Source: Actinomucor elegans
Taxonomy: Eukaryota > Mucoromycota > Mucoromycetes > Mucorales > Mucoraceae
Length of the DNA stretch: 64,000 bases
Assembly (NCBI GenBank): GCA_026027325.1
Contig: JAMSLZ010000006.1
Location: 2,232,001 to 2,296,000, forward strand
Direction of reading: 5' to 3'
Numbering within the stretch: position 1 is the stretch's first letter; each line of letters starts with the position of its first letter. The notes under the pieces are model-generated. The model saw only the letters and a list, made by a program, of their open reading frames with translations. It was not told the origin of the DNA and searched no databases. This document shows positions 1-11,459 of the stretch, in pieces. The translations under genes and the position numbers were made by a program.

Positions 1-283
1 GTGATAGCCATGAAAAGAAAAAAGAACAAAAAGAGAAAGAACCTTTGAATAAGAGGAGTTTGTTGTTTTAGCGATTGATTGTACGACCATTGGCTGTATC
101 ACCTCGACTCAATTTGCTGCGTTCTATATACAAAGGAATCCAAAAATAACTCATGTATAGCATCACCATTATTGCCACAATTCCTTTAGTTCCATAGCCT
201 ACCACTGTCTTTCCTTTGTGAAACCAAGACTAGTAACTAAAAAAAATAACTGCACCTTGTTCAAAGTTCTAATAATCTATGTA

Positions 284-504
284 TAGATCTCTCAACCGAT
301 CTCAGTTGGATGTCGCATCTAGCCAGTATTCTTTGTATAGAATGAGTTGCTACACATAATAAAATTTTTATCTTTCTAGAATACTACAAGTACTTATAGA
401 TTGATGATTAGCAGTTAATTACACATTCGCAATTTCTTGGTTGATCTTGGCCAAATAGCACATTTGTTTGGCGTAGTCCATGTTCAGAATAAAGTACTGT
501 ATCC
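284..504 (+). repeat. Two degenerate copies of the dispersed core repeat
   Basis: Two forward copies of the window's dispersed repeat lie about 150 bp apart (about 284-355 and 437-504). Copy 1 keeps GATCTCAGTTGGATGTCGC and AGAATGAGTTGCTAC. Copy 2 keeps TTGATCTTGGCCAAAT and CCATGTTCAGAAT. They lie in the AT-rich sequence downstream of the capping-protein gene. The call rests on similarity to the copies near 24.1, 40.9 and 56.7 kb. Confidence 0.6.
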
Positions 505-641
505 ACTACGAGGAAGTTTGTCCAAAATATCGACTAAAATCATGACAAGCATTCGTTCATTAGGTTATGTATGAAAGACTACACGAAATACATTGATAAA
601 GAAACATTTATTCATATAGATTATTCTTGGTAATTGTCCAA

Positions 642-1721
642 CTACTTTTGCGATAACTCGCTACCAATCTTGTAGTTCAAAATCTTGTTCCAATCCATCT
701 TGTTACGTGTCATGGGTAAAGCTCTTCTTAAGCCCTTGAAGGTATTCTCTGCAAGATCACCATAACTTTCGTTCATTGAACTATGATAGTGCTTATCAAA
801 GGTAGAGATTTCTTTAATCAATGCTTTTGCCAACTGCTCTTGATCCTACAAAAGCAAATGAATATCAAATCGATTTGGCTGCATCTATTTGTTACCTCAT
901 TTTTGGCCACTTGAGATTCAAATTTCTTCTCGGCATTCAACTGGACGTTACCGTCTTCGTAATAATGAACGTTGACTTTAGTGAAGCCTTTTAAATCGTT
1001 CGACTGGGTATCATATTTCCAAGAAGCAAGCCATCTTCCATTCCAAAAGTTGTTGGGATTATATTTGTTATCAACGATAGCAATCGTAATATCTTGTTCA
1101 TTGCAGTGAATAGTACAGACACCATTAGGGAAATGGTCATTAACGTATGTTAAACATTCCTTTTCAACTGCAGTTCTCAGAGCTTCCAAGCTGTTTTCAA
1201 CTACGTACTCTTCCATATCAGAAGCTGTCTAACATTTGAAATGAAGAAATCGTGAGTATGCAAGGTAAATCTCGGGAAATCTTGAGGAATCTCGAAAAAA
1301 AAAAAGCTTTTACCAAACGCATATGGTCAAACTTGAATGTCTGTTTTGAGCGAGGGTCAAGATATCTGTCCTCTCCGATTTTACCGTCCTTTGAGATGAT
1401 GACCTAAAACAAAACAAAAGCGTTAGTATAGAAAATGAAACGTAAAGCTGAATCCTACATCATAGTCTAAACCTGGAGGAGTAACAGTAATATGCTGTTC
1501 TGTGTTGTATTGTTCAAGGGCTTGCAAGATGCCATCTTGGAGACCTTCGTCATTATCTACCAAGGTACGCACATCTAATTAAAGTATTAATGACGCGCTA
1601 TATTCTCGGAATTTTCACGCATGCTTTTACCATTAAACACGTCGTTGACTTCTCCTGGTGGGCTGGAAAGAAGAAATCCTGAAGCAATCTTGACCTTGTC
1701 TTCAATAGAGATGGAAGTCAT
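642..1721 (-). CDS. CAP1: F-actin-capping protein subunit alpha
   Basis: This is the alpha subunit of the heterodimeric actin capping protein (CapZ), which binds filament barbed ends and blocks subunit exchange. Five exons on the minus strand (1721-1631, 1574-1459, 1403-1314, 1228-896, 845-642) join in frame to about 277 residues, the normal family length. The N-terminus MTSISIEDKVKIASGFLLSS is typical of the family. The middle has NNFWNGRWLASWKY and a tract ending in VNVHYYEDGNVQLNAEKKF. The C-terminus has the amphipathic tail region (MDWNKILNYKIGSE) that contacts actin. The ATG at 1721 was chosen because the homology starts there; the upstream in-frame ATG at 1829 adds an unrelated hydrophobic stretch. 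It is divergent from the 7-TM gene that starts at 1848 or 1899, so the two share a short promoter. Confidence 0.93.
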
Positions 1722-1847
1722 ATTCAAATTATACAAAACGTAACAAAGAAAGTGCGAAAGGTCCAGCAATAAGACCATGTAAAATAGAATCCCCGCTGCA
1801 TTCAAGCCGGAGAAAAATGTTTCACACAATTAAACATTTCCAGAACC

Positions 1848-3152
1848 ATGGAAGCTGTCTTTTTCTTTTTTATTTTTCTTTTCACTCAACGTTTTGACAT
1901 GGAAACCTCTGTATCTCCACTGCAAATAACTAACATAACCCTACAAGGTGCAGTTATGGCGCTTTGTTTGGAATTAACGATACGAAGCTTGTTTCTGCCA
2001 GCAAGTCAAAAATCATGGCTAGTCCGTAGTCTGAAGATTACCATGGCTGTCACTATGATGATAAAGAGCGGCATCTTTACAGCCTTCAATTCAAAGTAAA
2101 CATATCTAAATACGGTTGGATTTATACTCAAATATGGAATCTAGATCACTCCAAGGTTATTGTGAATTGTCTGGAAGGATTTCTGATTCATTCTTCCATA
2201 TATCCACTCTAGCCGGTATAGCCATCTTGTTACAAAGAGTAGCAGTGATAGTGCCCATTCAGCACCGACAGTCGATCATAGTTTTCCATGCAATTATCTT
2301 GTTACTTCGATTTGGAGTAGCTCTTACAGATATTGTACTTGTTCACATTTGGGCCGATACTTCCATTAGCATATGTCGATACAAAGACAAGCACGAGGTT
2401 TGTAATACAGTGCTCAATAGATATATATATATACCGTATACTTAAATACACCATAGATTGGCATTTCTTATACATTATTTGATTCCGCGGTTGACGTGTA
2501 TGTCAGTTTTATGGTGACATTCATCTTGTGCATGCATATAAGAAGGCTGAATAAGGCACATTTACTAGGTGGTAATCTAAACTTGTATATCTCTGTGGTG
2601 TTGACTAATGTCGTTCGAACTGTCATTCTATCAATTCTGAGCATTATCTGTACTGTTTATTACATAAGCGTAAGTAGATCTATTACCCGGGAAAAAAAGA
2701 CTCACTCTAGTTGCTAGAAAAATGAAGATCCAACAACTGTAATGGTGTTTTGGCCTATTAATAATTTGTTCTTTATTATCTTGATTGGATATGATACCAA
2801 TATCGCAAAATCAATTCGAAAATTAAGGTCCCTGGTCGTTAGAGATCTGCACAAAAAGAAGTTTGAGCCACCAACACGCGGCTCACATCCCCACCAACGA
2901 GATCGCTATTCGATATCCTTGCCAGATATAGAACAACAGTTTAATAATACTATAAATGAACCCTTAACACCTGCTTCAGCGCGACCAACAAGAAGCAACT
3001 CTCGATTACGAAGACAATCTACTATAACTGCATTAGGCGTTAACGAAGACCAAGTTTTGACTAGTAAAACTCAGAGTGGGGTTTCTAACAACTCAACTTT
3101 AGAGTGTGCAGCTGACAATCGTCCGAATCGAACTAGACATAGCAGTTGTTAA
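1848..3152 (+). CDS. Seven-TM membrane protein of unknown function
   Basis: Four exons can be joined in frame: first exon to about 2090, then about 2147-2399, 2456-2672 and 2720-3152. The protein has about seven hydrophobic segments, for example around TLQGAVMALCLELTIRSLF, SIIVFHAIILLLRFGVAL, YVSFMVTFILCMHI and FWPINNLFFIILIGY. A hydrophilic tail of about 120 residues follows, rich in Ser, Arg and Thr and probably cytosolic. The start may be 1848 or the in-frame ATG at 1899, which removes a very hydrophobic leader. The topology resembles a 7-TM receptor but I see no diagnostic motif of a named GPCR class, so no function is assigned. It is divergently transcribed from the capping-protein gene. 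Confidence 0.7.
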
Positions 3153-3450
3153 ATATACCCCACCAAATAGAATCATACAGAATATATCCATACACTTACC
3201 CGATATATAATAAACTTGTTAAGGAGCAGCGATCATAGGAGATTTCAGCTAAGGAGGCTCATTAAAAGAGTTTTTTTCTACTACTATGAACTAACCAATG
3301 TTACTATGAAAACGCGCCTACATTCATCTCCTAATATTGATCGGAAAACATGTCCAAATCGCCCTCCTAAAGCCGAACCCATGAGTCTTTCTTGTATAAA
3401 TACCTGCAAGTTCATTTAAATATTTTCATTTAAAATACAAGTTCTTTAAA

Positions 3451-5164
3451 ATGACATTATTTCTGATTTATCTAAGCTCTCTATTCTGCACATTGGTGCT
3501 CGCTCAAGAGTCTCAAAAAGTACCTACTATTCAGGATGAGATATTTTCCTTTACACAGAACGGTAGAGTTCCTTTGCAGCATGTCAGAGGAGTTGTAAGT
3601 AATTGACATATTGATACGTTATAAAGCCTACTAACTATTTTCTTAGCCGGTACTCAAGTTCTCCTTAGGTATAATCGCAGTGTTTTTAGAAAGAAAAAAA
3701 AAACTCGAAGCTAATCTCATTTAAATAAGGCACACCCAAGGATGGTACCTCAAAGCAAGAGTTTGTAGGCATCTTTGATACTTCTTCGCCAGTATCATGG
3801 GTCATGTCAGCCAACTGTAGCTCCAGTGCTTGTGCGGCTGTTCCCGACAATGAAAAGTTCCGTTCTCAAGACTCATCTACAAATTATCAGTTCCCATTTA
3901 GCATTAACCTCACCTATTTCGAGGGTACACGTGTCCAACTCAAACCTGAGCTTGTAAAGTGTCCAAAGCAAAAACTTTTTTACATGTCTGTATTGTATTT
4001 AACAAACTTTTACAGGACGTCATGCAATTCGAAGACTTTCCGTTTCCATCTCATCTGGTGGCAGAAGCATTGCAAGTAGATTATCCAAAGGGATACCTTC
4101 CTCCTGCAAGTAAGTAAGGTAGTAAGGTTGTTGGAACACATGCTTAACATTGATATGTAGACGCAAGACTTGGTATGGGTGGCTTTGGAGGTATTGATTG
4201 GACAAAAGCAGCCTCAAATATCGACCCTGTTGAAGCTCCTGCTGCTGATGCGCCTACTGCTGATGCACCTGCTGCTAATGCACCGGCTGCTGATGCGCCT
4301 ACTGCTAATGCACCTGCTGCCGATGCAACCGCGGATGGAGCCCCATCAACGGAACAGCCAGCAGCTGGAGGTCTCAGAAGAGCAAGTAAGAGCTTTTACT
4401 AATTTAAACTCACAAGTATATTAACGATTATCAAGTTGGAGATGATCGATTCTCGACAGGCGCTACTAGTGCACCCAGTTTCCGTAAAAGAGGCCCTATG
4501 GGCTCTGCAATCACACCTTTTGCTTGGATCTTTGGTAAGTTACTCTCTCTTTCTTCACGCTTTGTCTATGAACTTATTCTTGTGCATGTACGCAGGTGTT
4601 GATGAATCTCTATATACTGGCTCCATCACTCAGCTTCCTTTAGCCCCTATCACAGGTCTTAGTTCCCCTTTCTGGAATATCCCTCTCTCAGGCTTCCGAT
4701 TTAATACAAATCAAAACCAAACATCAAGTTTTCAGTTGCAATCTGACGCGTATGGCCAAATATACTCAAGTAGTCCTGCATTGATTGTACCTAAAAGCAT
4801 AGCAGATGATATGAACAAAGCTCTAGGTGCCGTGTACAATGAAACACTTAATCTATATACTATTTCATGCTCAGCATATGATACTGCTCCAAAGCTTATA
4901 TTCGAGTTTGGAGCAGGTACAGATGCTGAGATCCCTTCGCAGCAATACATCTACAAGCTAGAAGATGATACACAAAGCGCTTATGCTAATCAAAACGTCT
5001 GCTACACTGCTATTTCTGGTGGTGGAGATGACAAGAATGTATTCTTGGGTGGTCCTTTCTTTAGATCGTTTTACCTTACTTATGAGTTTACTAACAAGGC
5101 AGTTGGCATAGCTGAAAGTATTGCAAAAATAGGCAAGGTTTATCCCCATGCATCCGCTTATTAA
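3451..5164 (+). CDS. Secreted aspartyl-protease-like protein, probably catalytically dead
   Basis: The protein starts with a signal peptide (MTLFLIYLSSLFCTLVLAQ) and is built from about seven exons. The first lobe carries GIFDTSSPVSWVMSANCSSS, which aligns with the pepsin-family motif FDTGSS-LWV but reads DTSS. The C-terminal lobe starts near LYTGSITQLPL and has late-lobe features (CYTAISGGG, FLGGPFFRSFYLTYEF). At the place of the second DTGT/S motif the sequence reads QIYSSSPALIVPKSIAD, so the second catalytic Asp is missing. Between the lobes is an Ala/Pro/Asp repeat of about 50 residues (4232-4340) followed by a dibasic site (FRKRGP). The fold assignment is clear from the two lobes. Lack of peptidase activity is inferred from the motifs. 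A binding or wall-associated role is possible but not shown. Confidence 0.75.
4232..4340 (+). repeat. In-frame 15-bp minisatellite (Pro-Ala/Thr-Ala-Asp/Asn-Ala)
   Basis: About seven tandem 15-bp units of the type CCT-GCT-GCT-GAT-GCG lie inside the aspartyl-protease-like gene. They alternate Ala/Thr at position 2 and Asp/Asn at position 4. The array sits in a flexible linker between the two protease-like lobes. The unit length is a multiple of three, so expansion or contraction keeps the frame. Confidence 0.85.
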
Positions 5165-5540
5165 ACAATCGGGAGCTGTATCTTGACGTTATCGGTTCAT
5201 TTGAAATTGTTAAAACCTTAAATAACGTGTGGAAGTTAGAAACAAATGATCAATAAAAAAATCATTTTCATATTCTGTTTAATGCATCATGTCGTGTTCA
5301 AGTCCATATATTGGATGCAGTAGTATTTAGAACAAGTAAGCTTAATCTTACATCAACTATTGGTCCAATACAAGAGGCAGGTAGGAGAATAAACCACTAT
5401 TGTGGTTACACTGGCAGTGAATAGACTCCTAGGTTTGTCGATCTTTTGAACTATATGCTTCTTTGTGCATGGTCAGAATATAGGCTTCCCTCGACTTTCA
5501 TTCCCTTTCTTTTCCCTTTTTTTTTTAAATCATTAACAAA

Positions 5541-8500
5541 ATGCAGCAGCAAACATCACCTTTATCTCAGTGGGGACAAGGCAAAGAAACCACACCAGAT
5601 GATGTCCTTAGCAGCAGCAAAAGACTATCCTTTTATCATGACATCTCATCGGTGACCTTAAATAATACAATCTACATTTATGGGAACAATGGGAAGAACA
5701 CAACTGCGATTACTAAAGTGGGCTTTATTTCTTCAAAAGATGTGTATAATAGCAAGCCTCCAAGTACAGTTCAGCCAGCTGCTTCTTCACCACAAAATAA
5801 TACTAACAGCAACAGTATGCTATCAGAAGAACCAATCTTGTTCTACTCGCCTGGAATACCTTTGTATTCTACAGACGAGATCCTAGTGTTTGCTTCCTCA
5901 CCATTGCTAGATGGAACATCTCTCTCGGCAGCTAATGCAACGAATACGACAAATGCATCATCTTTGACCAACGGTACAACTCAAAACCTGCAGCAGTTTA
6001 TGAAGGCTTTCAAATTCGGTTTGAGCTCTGGGCATAGCTGGTCTTTGATCCCATCCAGATATGAGGCAGAATCGACACCTATTTACAGACAGGAGCATTC
6101 AATCTCTTTATCTCTTCCCAACCAAGACAGTGCTTATATGTTTGGTGGCGTTAATAATAGTCTAGCCCAAAATGATTTTTGGATGTACTCACTAATTGAA
6201 TTTCAATGGAAAAAGCTGGCTTTACCTACTATAGTTACGACAAGATGTGGCCATACATCAACCATGTTAAAGTAAGGTTGTCTTTAGCAGATAAATATCT
6301 AGAATAGCAGCACTCATCCACCCTTTTGTTATGTAGCAATGGCAAGTTAGTTATCATTGGAGGCTATGCCTGTACTGCCCAAGGTAACTATCCTTTACAG
6401 CTTATCGCCTTGGATAACATAGTGGTATATGATACCATGAATGCAGCCTGGTTGGAGCAACCTAAAATAAACGGAGTAATCCCCTCTCCAAGAATATACC
6501 ATAGCGCAATACTGTCTAGTAAGTTCATACGCCATGCGGCCCCTATTATAAACATACATTACTTATATGAGTATCTTAGACTCGAAAAACGAGATATTTA
6601 TATGTGGAGGCAAGTTCAATTGGTATACAAAAGCATAGAGCGGTTCATATGCATTTTACAGAGAGAATAACTTGTTATTAACAGGTCAGAATGGGATCAG
6701 TCCACCTTTTCAAATCTACTTGGCTAGTCAAAGTGATAATTTACAAGATATGGCTGCTATTTTGGATACAAACTCTTGGTCATGGCGAACGCCAAAACCA
6801 TCACACTTGTATCAACCTTCTCCTCAATCACACGGTATCATATCAATCATTAATGAAACAAAGATAGTTTACGGTTTAGGTACAGATATAATTACGCTTT
6901 TCATTCGTCGTCCAGTGTATTGAACTCTTACTGTAGGCGTCAACTACCATACTTTATTCGATAGTTTGCATACATTTGATACTATTAATGAAGTATGGGA
7001 ATCACCACAAGGGATTTCCGTTCAACAAAATGAAGATATTGCGTCTGTAAGCAATGATGACAGAAAAATATCTAATACTCTCTTGTGGGTCATCATATCT
7101 TGCATCGGGTTCGGTCTATTACTTTCTTTTATGATTGCCTTATGGGCCTTTGGTCCCAAAAGAGTTCGCGCAAAGTTTTACAGATTTTTTCAACTAGTAA
7201 AGAGTGAGGTTTGGAAGCCCAGGTATAAATATATAACGAAGCAATTGCAGTCGATAGATATGCTAACAAAATGCTGTGATTCAGAATCGGTGAGCCTGGA
7301 TGGGCAGAGACATCCAGATTGTTCTTGAAATCTCTGTTCTTCTTCCTATTCTTGTACTTGATCTTTACGCTAACTGTTCAAGTGCTGAATAGTCCTACGA
7401 TTGATCAACTATCTTACGAGAAAAATCCACATAGGACGGTAGATGTACCTGGTAATGATATATAGATATATATAAGCCTATGATATCAAAATTATGGAGA
7501 TGATTGACAAAGAGTTTATCTACAGATATCAAGTTTTGTTTTGAAGATTTGCCCGAGAAAGAAGAGCTATTCATTCGCTGCGTTACAGACTTTGGTTCGC
7601 AGTGCTCCAATTACTTTATCACTTTGCCAGTAACCAATAGCTCTGACAGTGCACAAGAGATTTGTTTCTTATTTCGAGCACCTAGTTCTTTCAAAATCGG
7701 CCAAACCTCGAGACGTTTAGAAAGCAAAGGCTCTTTTTTAAAGTTTGATTACTATCGAAATTCACTTGTTCCGAGCACCATTAGCCAGGTACGAGTGGAA
7801 CTATATAACAAACTACAAGACCCGATTCCAGCGACATATGGATTGCTAGATAACAATGACACAGACGCCTACAGGACACATGGGTTTAATGACAATAATA
7901 TAAACGAAGGTCTTATAGTCGAAGCAAAACAACAAGTTTCCAAAAACTCTTATCAATTGAATACGAACGTTATGAGCACGATTAGTTATGAACTAATCAA
8001 ACATATATCACTCAAAAAGGGAGCTTGGAACTATATTGGTGTTTCACCTTCTGTCAATGTACAGCACAAGGTAGAAACTCTGGTATATTCTGAATCTTTT
8101 ATTACAGAATACAGCTCTATGCCAGGCTCCAACTCACCCTTTGGCTCATTGCACGTGTACCCATTGTATTATCAAACAAAGGTATTAAGAGAGCAGAAAG
8201 CCTTTGCGTTTATTAACGCCATCGGTATCTTTGGAGGCCTTTTCGGATTGCTGTTTAGTTTACAGTCGTGCTTATTTGGTTATCGCCCAAGGTCTCCATG
8301 GGGCTACATGCACCGTTGGTCTTTTGGTCAGTTCAGGTCTTCGCTCATGAACGGACTACAAACCAACTTTTTTCCGGCTACCAGCAAAACTTTGGTATAC
8401 CGAAAAGCATTAGCGAACAAACTTCGTGAACCGCCGTCCGTTGCGTTTAATGACAACATCAGAGCACAGATGAATACATATATACTGCCTCAACATAACA

Positions 8501-8898
8501 CTATATACACTGGATCGTATCATAGTAGCAATAGCAGTATCGTTCAACAGCAGCATCAAGCTAACCTGCCCTCCACGATACAGACCTCTGGTACTATCAA
8601 TAGTCTACATCCTCTTGTTATTCCCCCAAAAGATGATACAACTTACCTATTGCCTCTTTCTCCTTCCATTAATATGCCTTCCGTCGATGATAAAAGCACT
8701 AATGAGTTACGCATGGCTCTGATTGAAGAACGGATACATATGCTAGAGCGACTATTTCAAGCGTATTACATTGATGACGAGATATTTCGATCACTTGATC
8801 GAGCACTGCAAGCAGACACACCCGTCTCGTCCTCATCAAGTGCGTATTCCACTGAATCAGTATTGGAACAAAGGATTGGAAGGAAAAAGAAAAAATGA
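5541..8898 (+). CDS. Kelch-type beta-propeller protein with transmembrane and luminal modules
   Basis: One long gene, although it looks like several open frames. Exon 1 (5541 to about 6271) and the following exons encode kelch-like repeats (YMFGGVNNSLAQNDFWMYSL, GKLVIIGGYA, DSKNEIFICGG, NETKIVYGLG). A first membrane segment follows (LLWVIISCIGFGLLLSFMIA). An intron at about 7222-7285 with a TGCTAAC branch sequence joins ...VWKPR to IGEPGWAETSRLFLKSL, which leads into a second membrane segment (FFFLFLYLIFTLTVQVL). After one more intron, ending before 7527, come a Cys-containing domain (DIKFCFEDLPEKEELFIRC), a third membrane segment (AFINAIGIFGGLFGLLFSL) and a Ser/Gln-rich tail with a short helix (LRMALIEERIHMLERLFQAY). 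The total is about 1,000 residues. The intron joining the two halves is in frame and makes one protein far likelier than two. The function is unknown; such propellers usually bind proteins or sugars. Confidence 0.75.
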
Positions 8899-9025
8899 AG
8901 AACAATCTTGTTACTTTTCGTGTTTAATATAATATTACATTGGTAATCATGAATGGAAGGTATAAGCATTTACAGTAATAAAAAGGTCATTCAATGATCA
9001 CCACGGCCTATCTATCTATTTGATG

Positions 9026-10182
9026 GTCTTCTTTCTCAGTTTACTATCATCGTAACCATGAGCTCGAATATCTTTTTTTGTCTCCGATAGATCGCCTAAG
9101 GTTTGTTCCAAATAGAAAGCCTAAATGGTACTACAGTTAGTTGTATATAGGTTATAGTGCAGAGTCCTTCTTTACCAGGAATCCTTTCTTTGTAAGCCAT
9201 CCTTGATCGTTTGCACCAAATCGTTGTCCCATTTGTTCTATAAAAGAGGAAGGTGGATGCTGACCATTAGTTGAGAATACAAACATGTCTAATTCCTCGG
9301 GTTTCAAGCAGTCATCCTGGTCTTTGTCAAAACGATGGAATATTTCAAGCAATACATTGATTATCTCGGGTGTTAGGCTATCATTTGCGAGCAAAGGCAC
9401 ATCCTCTTGCCCTCTCTTGTCACCTTCCATGATCAATAATATCTTTTTCTCCAGTTCTAAATCAAATTTGAATGAGAATACGGCGCTGAACCTGTAATCT
9501 ATTACGTTACCATCAAAAGCTTCAAACTTTGGATCCACAACACGTCCCATATCCAGTATCTCTAAGGCATCCTCCAGTTGATTCACGATAAACAGTATAA
9601 AGCTCAAAATGTAATACGAACCAGCATAGGCGGGAAATATGTCTATAACCAAGTAGTTCAATGTTTACTTTTTTGCTCATGCTTTGTTGAGTTAAGCTAA
9701 CTTACCCAAGATCCATAACATCTTTGAAGCAATTTGTATTAAGACAGAATAGTTCATTTCATCCTCGATCGATGTCAAATGCTTTCGAGCTTCCAAATAC
9801 TCCTTATTTCCTTGATCCAATAATACTTCTATGTCTGCTCCATGAATTGATGTATGCTTTGTACTATAGTACTGACGCCAGCTCTCGGGCTCCTTTCCAA
9901 ACTTTTTTGACAGGTCACTTGGTAGCTCTAATCCAGTTGATTCGATAAAGATATTGTACAGTTTAAAGATATTACCATAGTCTAATAATGCTTTACTGGA
10001 CAGAAATATGAATATGCTGCAAGCTTTTCTATCTATACGTTTTACCTTTTCCAAAATGCTTCATTTGGTAATAAGGTGTTGTATTGCGCTTTGGAACATG
10101 ATGCAAATGATATAATATCTTGAGGCTTCAAATAGAGCGCTATAAGTTCAATAGCATTGGGCGGTAAATCAGTAACAAGCAT
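9026..10182 (-). CDS. F-box and EF-hand domain protein
   Basis: Four minus-strand exons start at the ATG at 10182. The N-terminus (LPPNAIELIALYLKPQDIIS, then FASCSKAQYNTLLPNEAFWK) is an F-box-like sequence, the module that links substrates to SCF ubiquitin ligases through Skp1. A helical middle follows. Near the C-terminus there is one canonical EF-hand loop (DKDQDDCLKPEE: acidic at positions 1, 3, 5 and 12), then a WLTKKGFLAFYLEQTLGD segment of the kind that often pairs with an EF-hand. The protein is about 350 residues. The last exon (AFYLEQTLGDLSETKKDIRA) ends at a TAG close to 9020. A calcium-responsive SCF adaptor is an inference from the domain pair. The gene overlaps no neighbour and converges on the kelch gene. 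Confidence 0.65.
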
Positions 10183-10323
10183 GGTATGTGTTCAATATAT
10201 GGTAAAGAGTGTAAAGAAGAAGAGTATAGATGAAGTCTTTATTTAAAAGCAAGACAGGCATTCCCGCCCGGAGTTTTATATAATACTTTCCCACACCGCG
10301 ACTCAGGGTTGGTTACAAGTGGC

Positions 10324-11459
10324 TTAGTGGCCCGAGAGTAATGGCGTTCTCTCGCCCAATCGATTAGCCCAACTGCTAAACCTTCTGTTGAAACGGTCCA
10401 ACCAATTGGGAATTAAGGTTCGTGCTACTGCGCTGACGAGAATGCCCACAACAATGAGGGAAACAGTATGAGGGGTACCTCCAAGGAAGACAGCAGAACC
10501 TAAAAGAATCCTATAACAAAAGATATTTGTGCGTTAGTCTTCTTATTGGATAAGCGTAATGAGTAATAATGAATAACATAATATATTATAAAAAGCGTAG
10601 CGGGAAGTGAACCATCTTTTTTTTTTTATATATATATAATCTCCATCTCACTTACCATGCAGTAGTTAAAGCATAAACCCAATCCTTTCTGTGCGAATAA
10701 TCAACCAAGTGAAGAGCGACAAAGCCGATAGCAACGATGATAAATGTTTGTACCTAATCAGTTGATATTAGCTACTAGCATGCATGATATCTAAAGTTCA
10801 AAATTACAATATTGCTGTGCTTGGTGTCATCACTGAATTGAAACACTTGATAGAGAACGCTAAAGAAACAATAAGAGGTATAAATCGAAAAAGGTGCGTT
10901 AATGAGTGTATGATCCGTGCCATTACGAGGTGGATAATCGCGAAGACGATGGTAGATGAATACAAGCGTAGCAAACTGCCAAAGAAGAGCGACAAAAGCG
11001 AAAATGTCAAGTTGGAACAACTAAATGCAACAAAGGATTATTTACAGCTTTTCTCCCTTTTTTTTTGGCGGTTTCTTACCCATAAGAAAGCAACACCACT
11101 GTTGAGGGCAGCTACTAAAAGATACCAGAAACCGATCGACTCGAAAACATCTTTTGACATAAATGAGTTCTTATCTTATCGCTGACTTGTATTATGCGTA
11201 CCTTTAGGCGCACTTGGCAAATATTGATAGACAGTAAAGCCGATCAATAACAACTGTAAGATGCCAGTCAATATAATAATAAAGTCTTTGGGACCAATTT
11301 GATTATCATGACCCAAGAACCTGTGTTTTTGTTTAATAAGGTGCATAACTCCGTGTTTATCAAAACATACCAGCCAGAAAAGCTAAATCCTTGAGATGCG
11401 ACTAGTATAATGGTAGCAATCGTATTTGCAAGTTTTATCTGTATGCTAAGATGTGCCAT
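10324..11459 (-). CDS. Multi-pass membrane protein of unknown function
   Basis: Six exons on the minus strand join in frame from the ATG at 11459 to TAA at 10324. Hydrophobic segments include KLANTIATIILVASQGFSFS, DFIIILTGILQLLLIGFTVY, IGFWYLLVAALNSGVAFLW, LDIFAFVALLWQFATLVFIY, FSIYTSYCFFSVLYQVFQF, TFIIVAIGFVALHLVDY and the last exon's VSLIVVGILVSAVARTLIP. This gives about seven passes in roughly 270 residues, with a basic C-terminus (RFNRRFSSWANRLGERTPLL) whose end resembles a dileucine sorting signal. The layout recalls the fungal DUF1774-type membrane proteins, but I cannot confirm that family. No enzymatic motif is visible. Confidence 0.65.

Noticed and set aside
3216..3419. 67-codon frame after the 7-TM gene
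   Set aside because: Basic low-information peptide in a 3' region, with no support from splice sites or homology.
7504..8898. Separate gene for the second half of the kelch protein
   Set aside because: An in-frame intron chain joins it to the upstream half and there is no convincing independent start.
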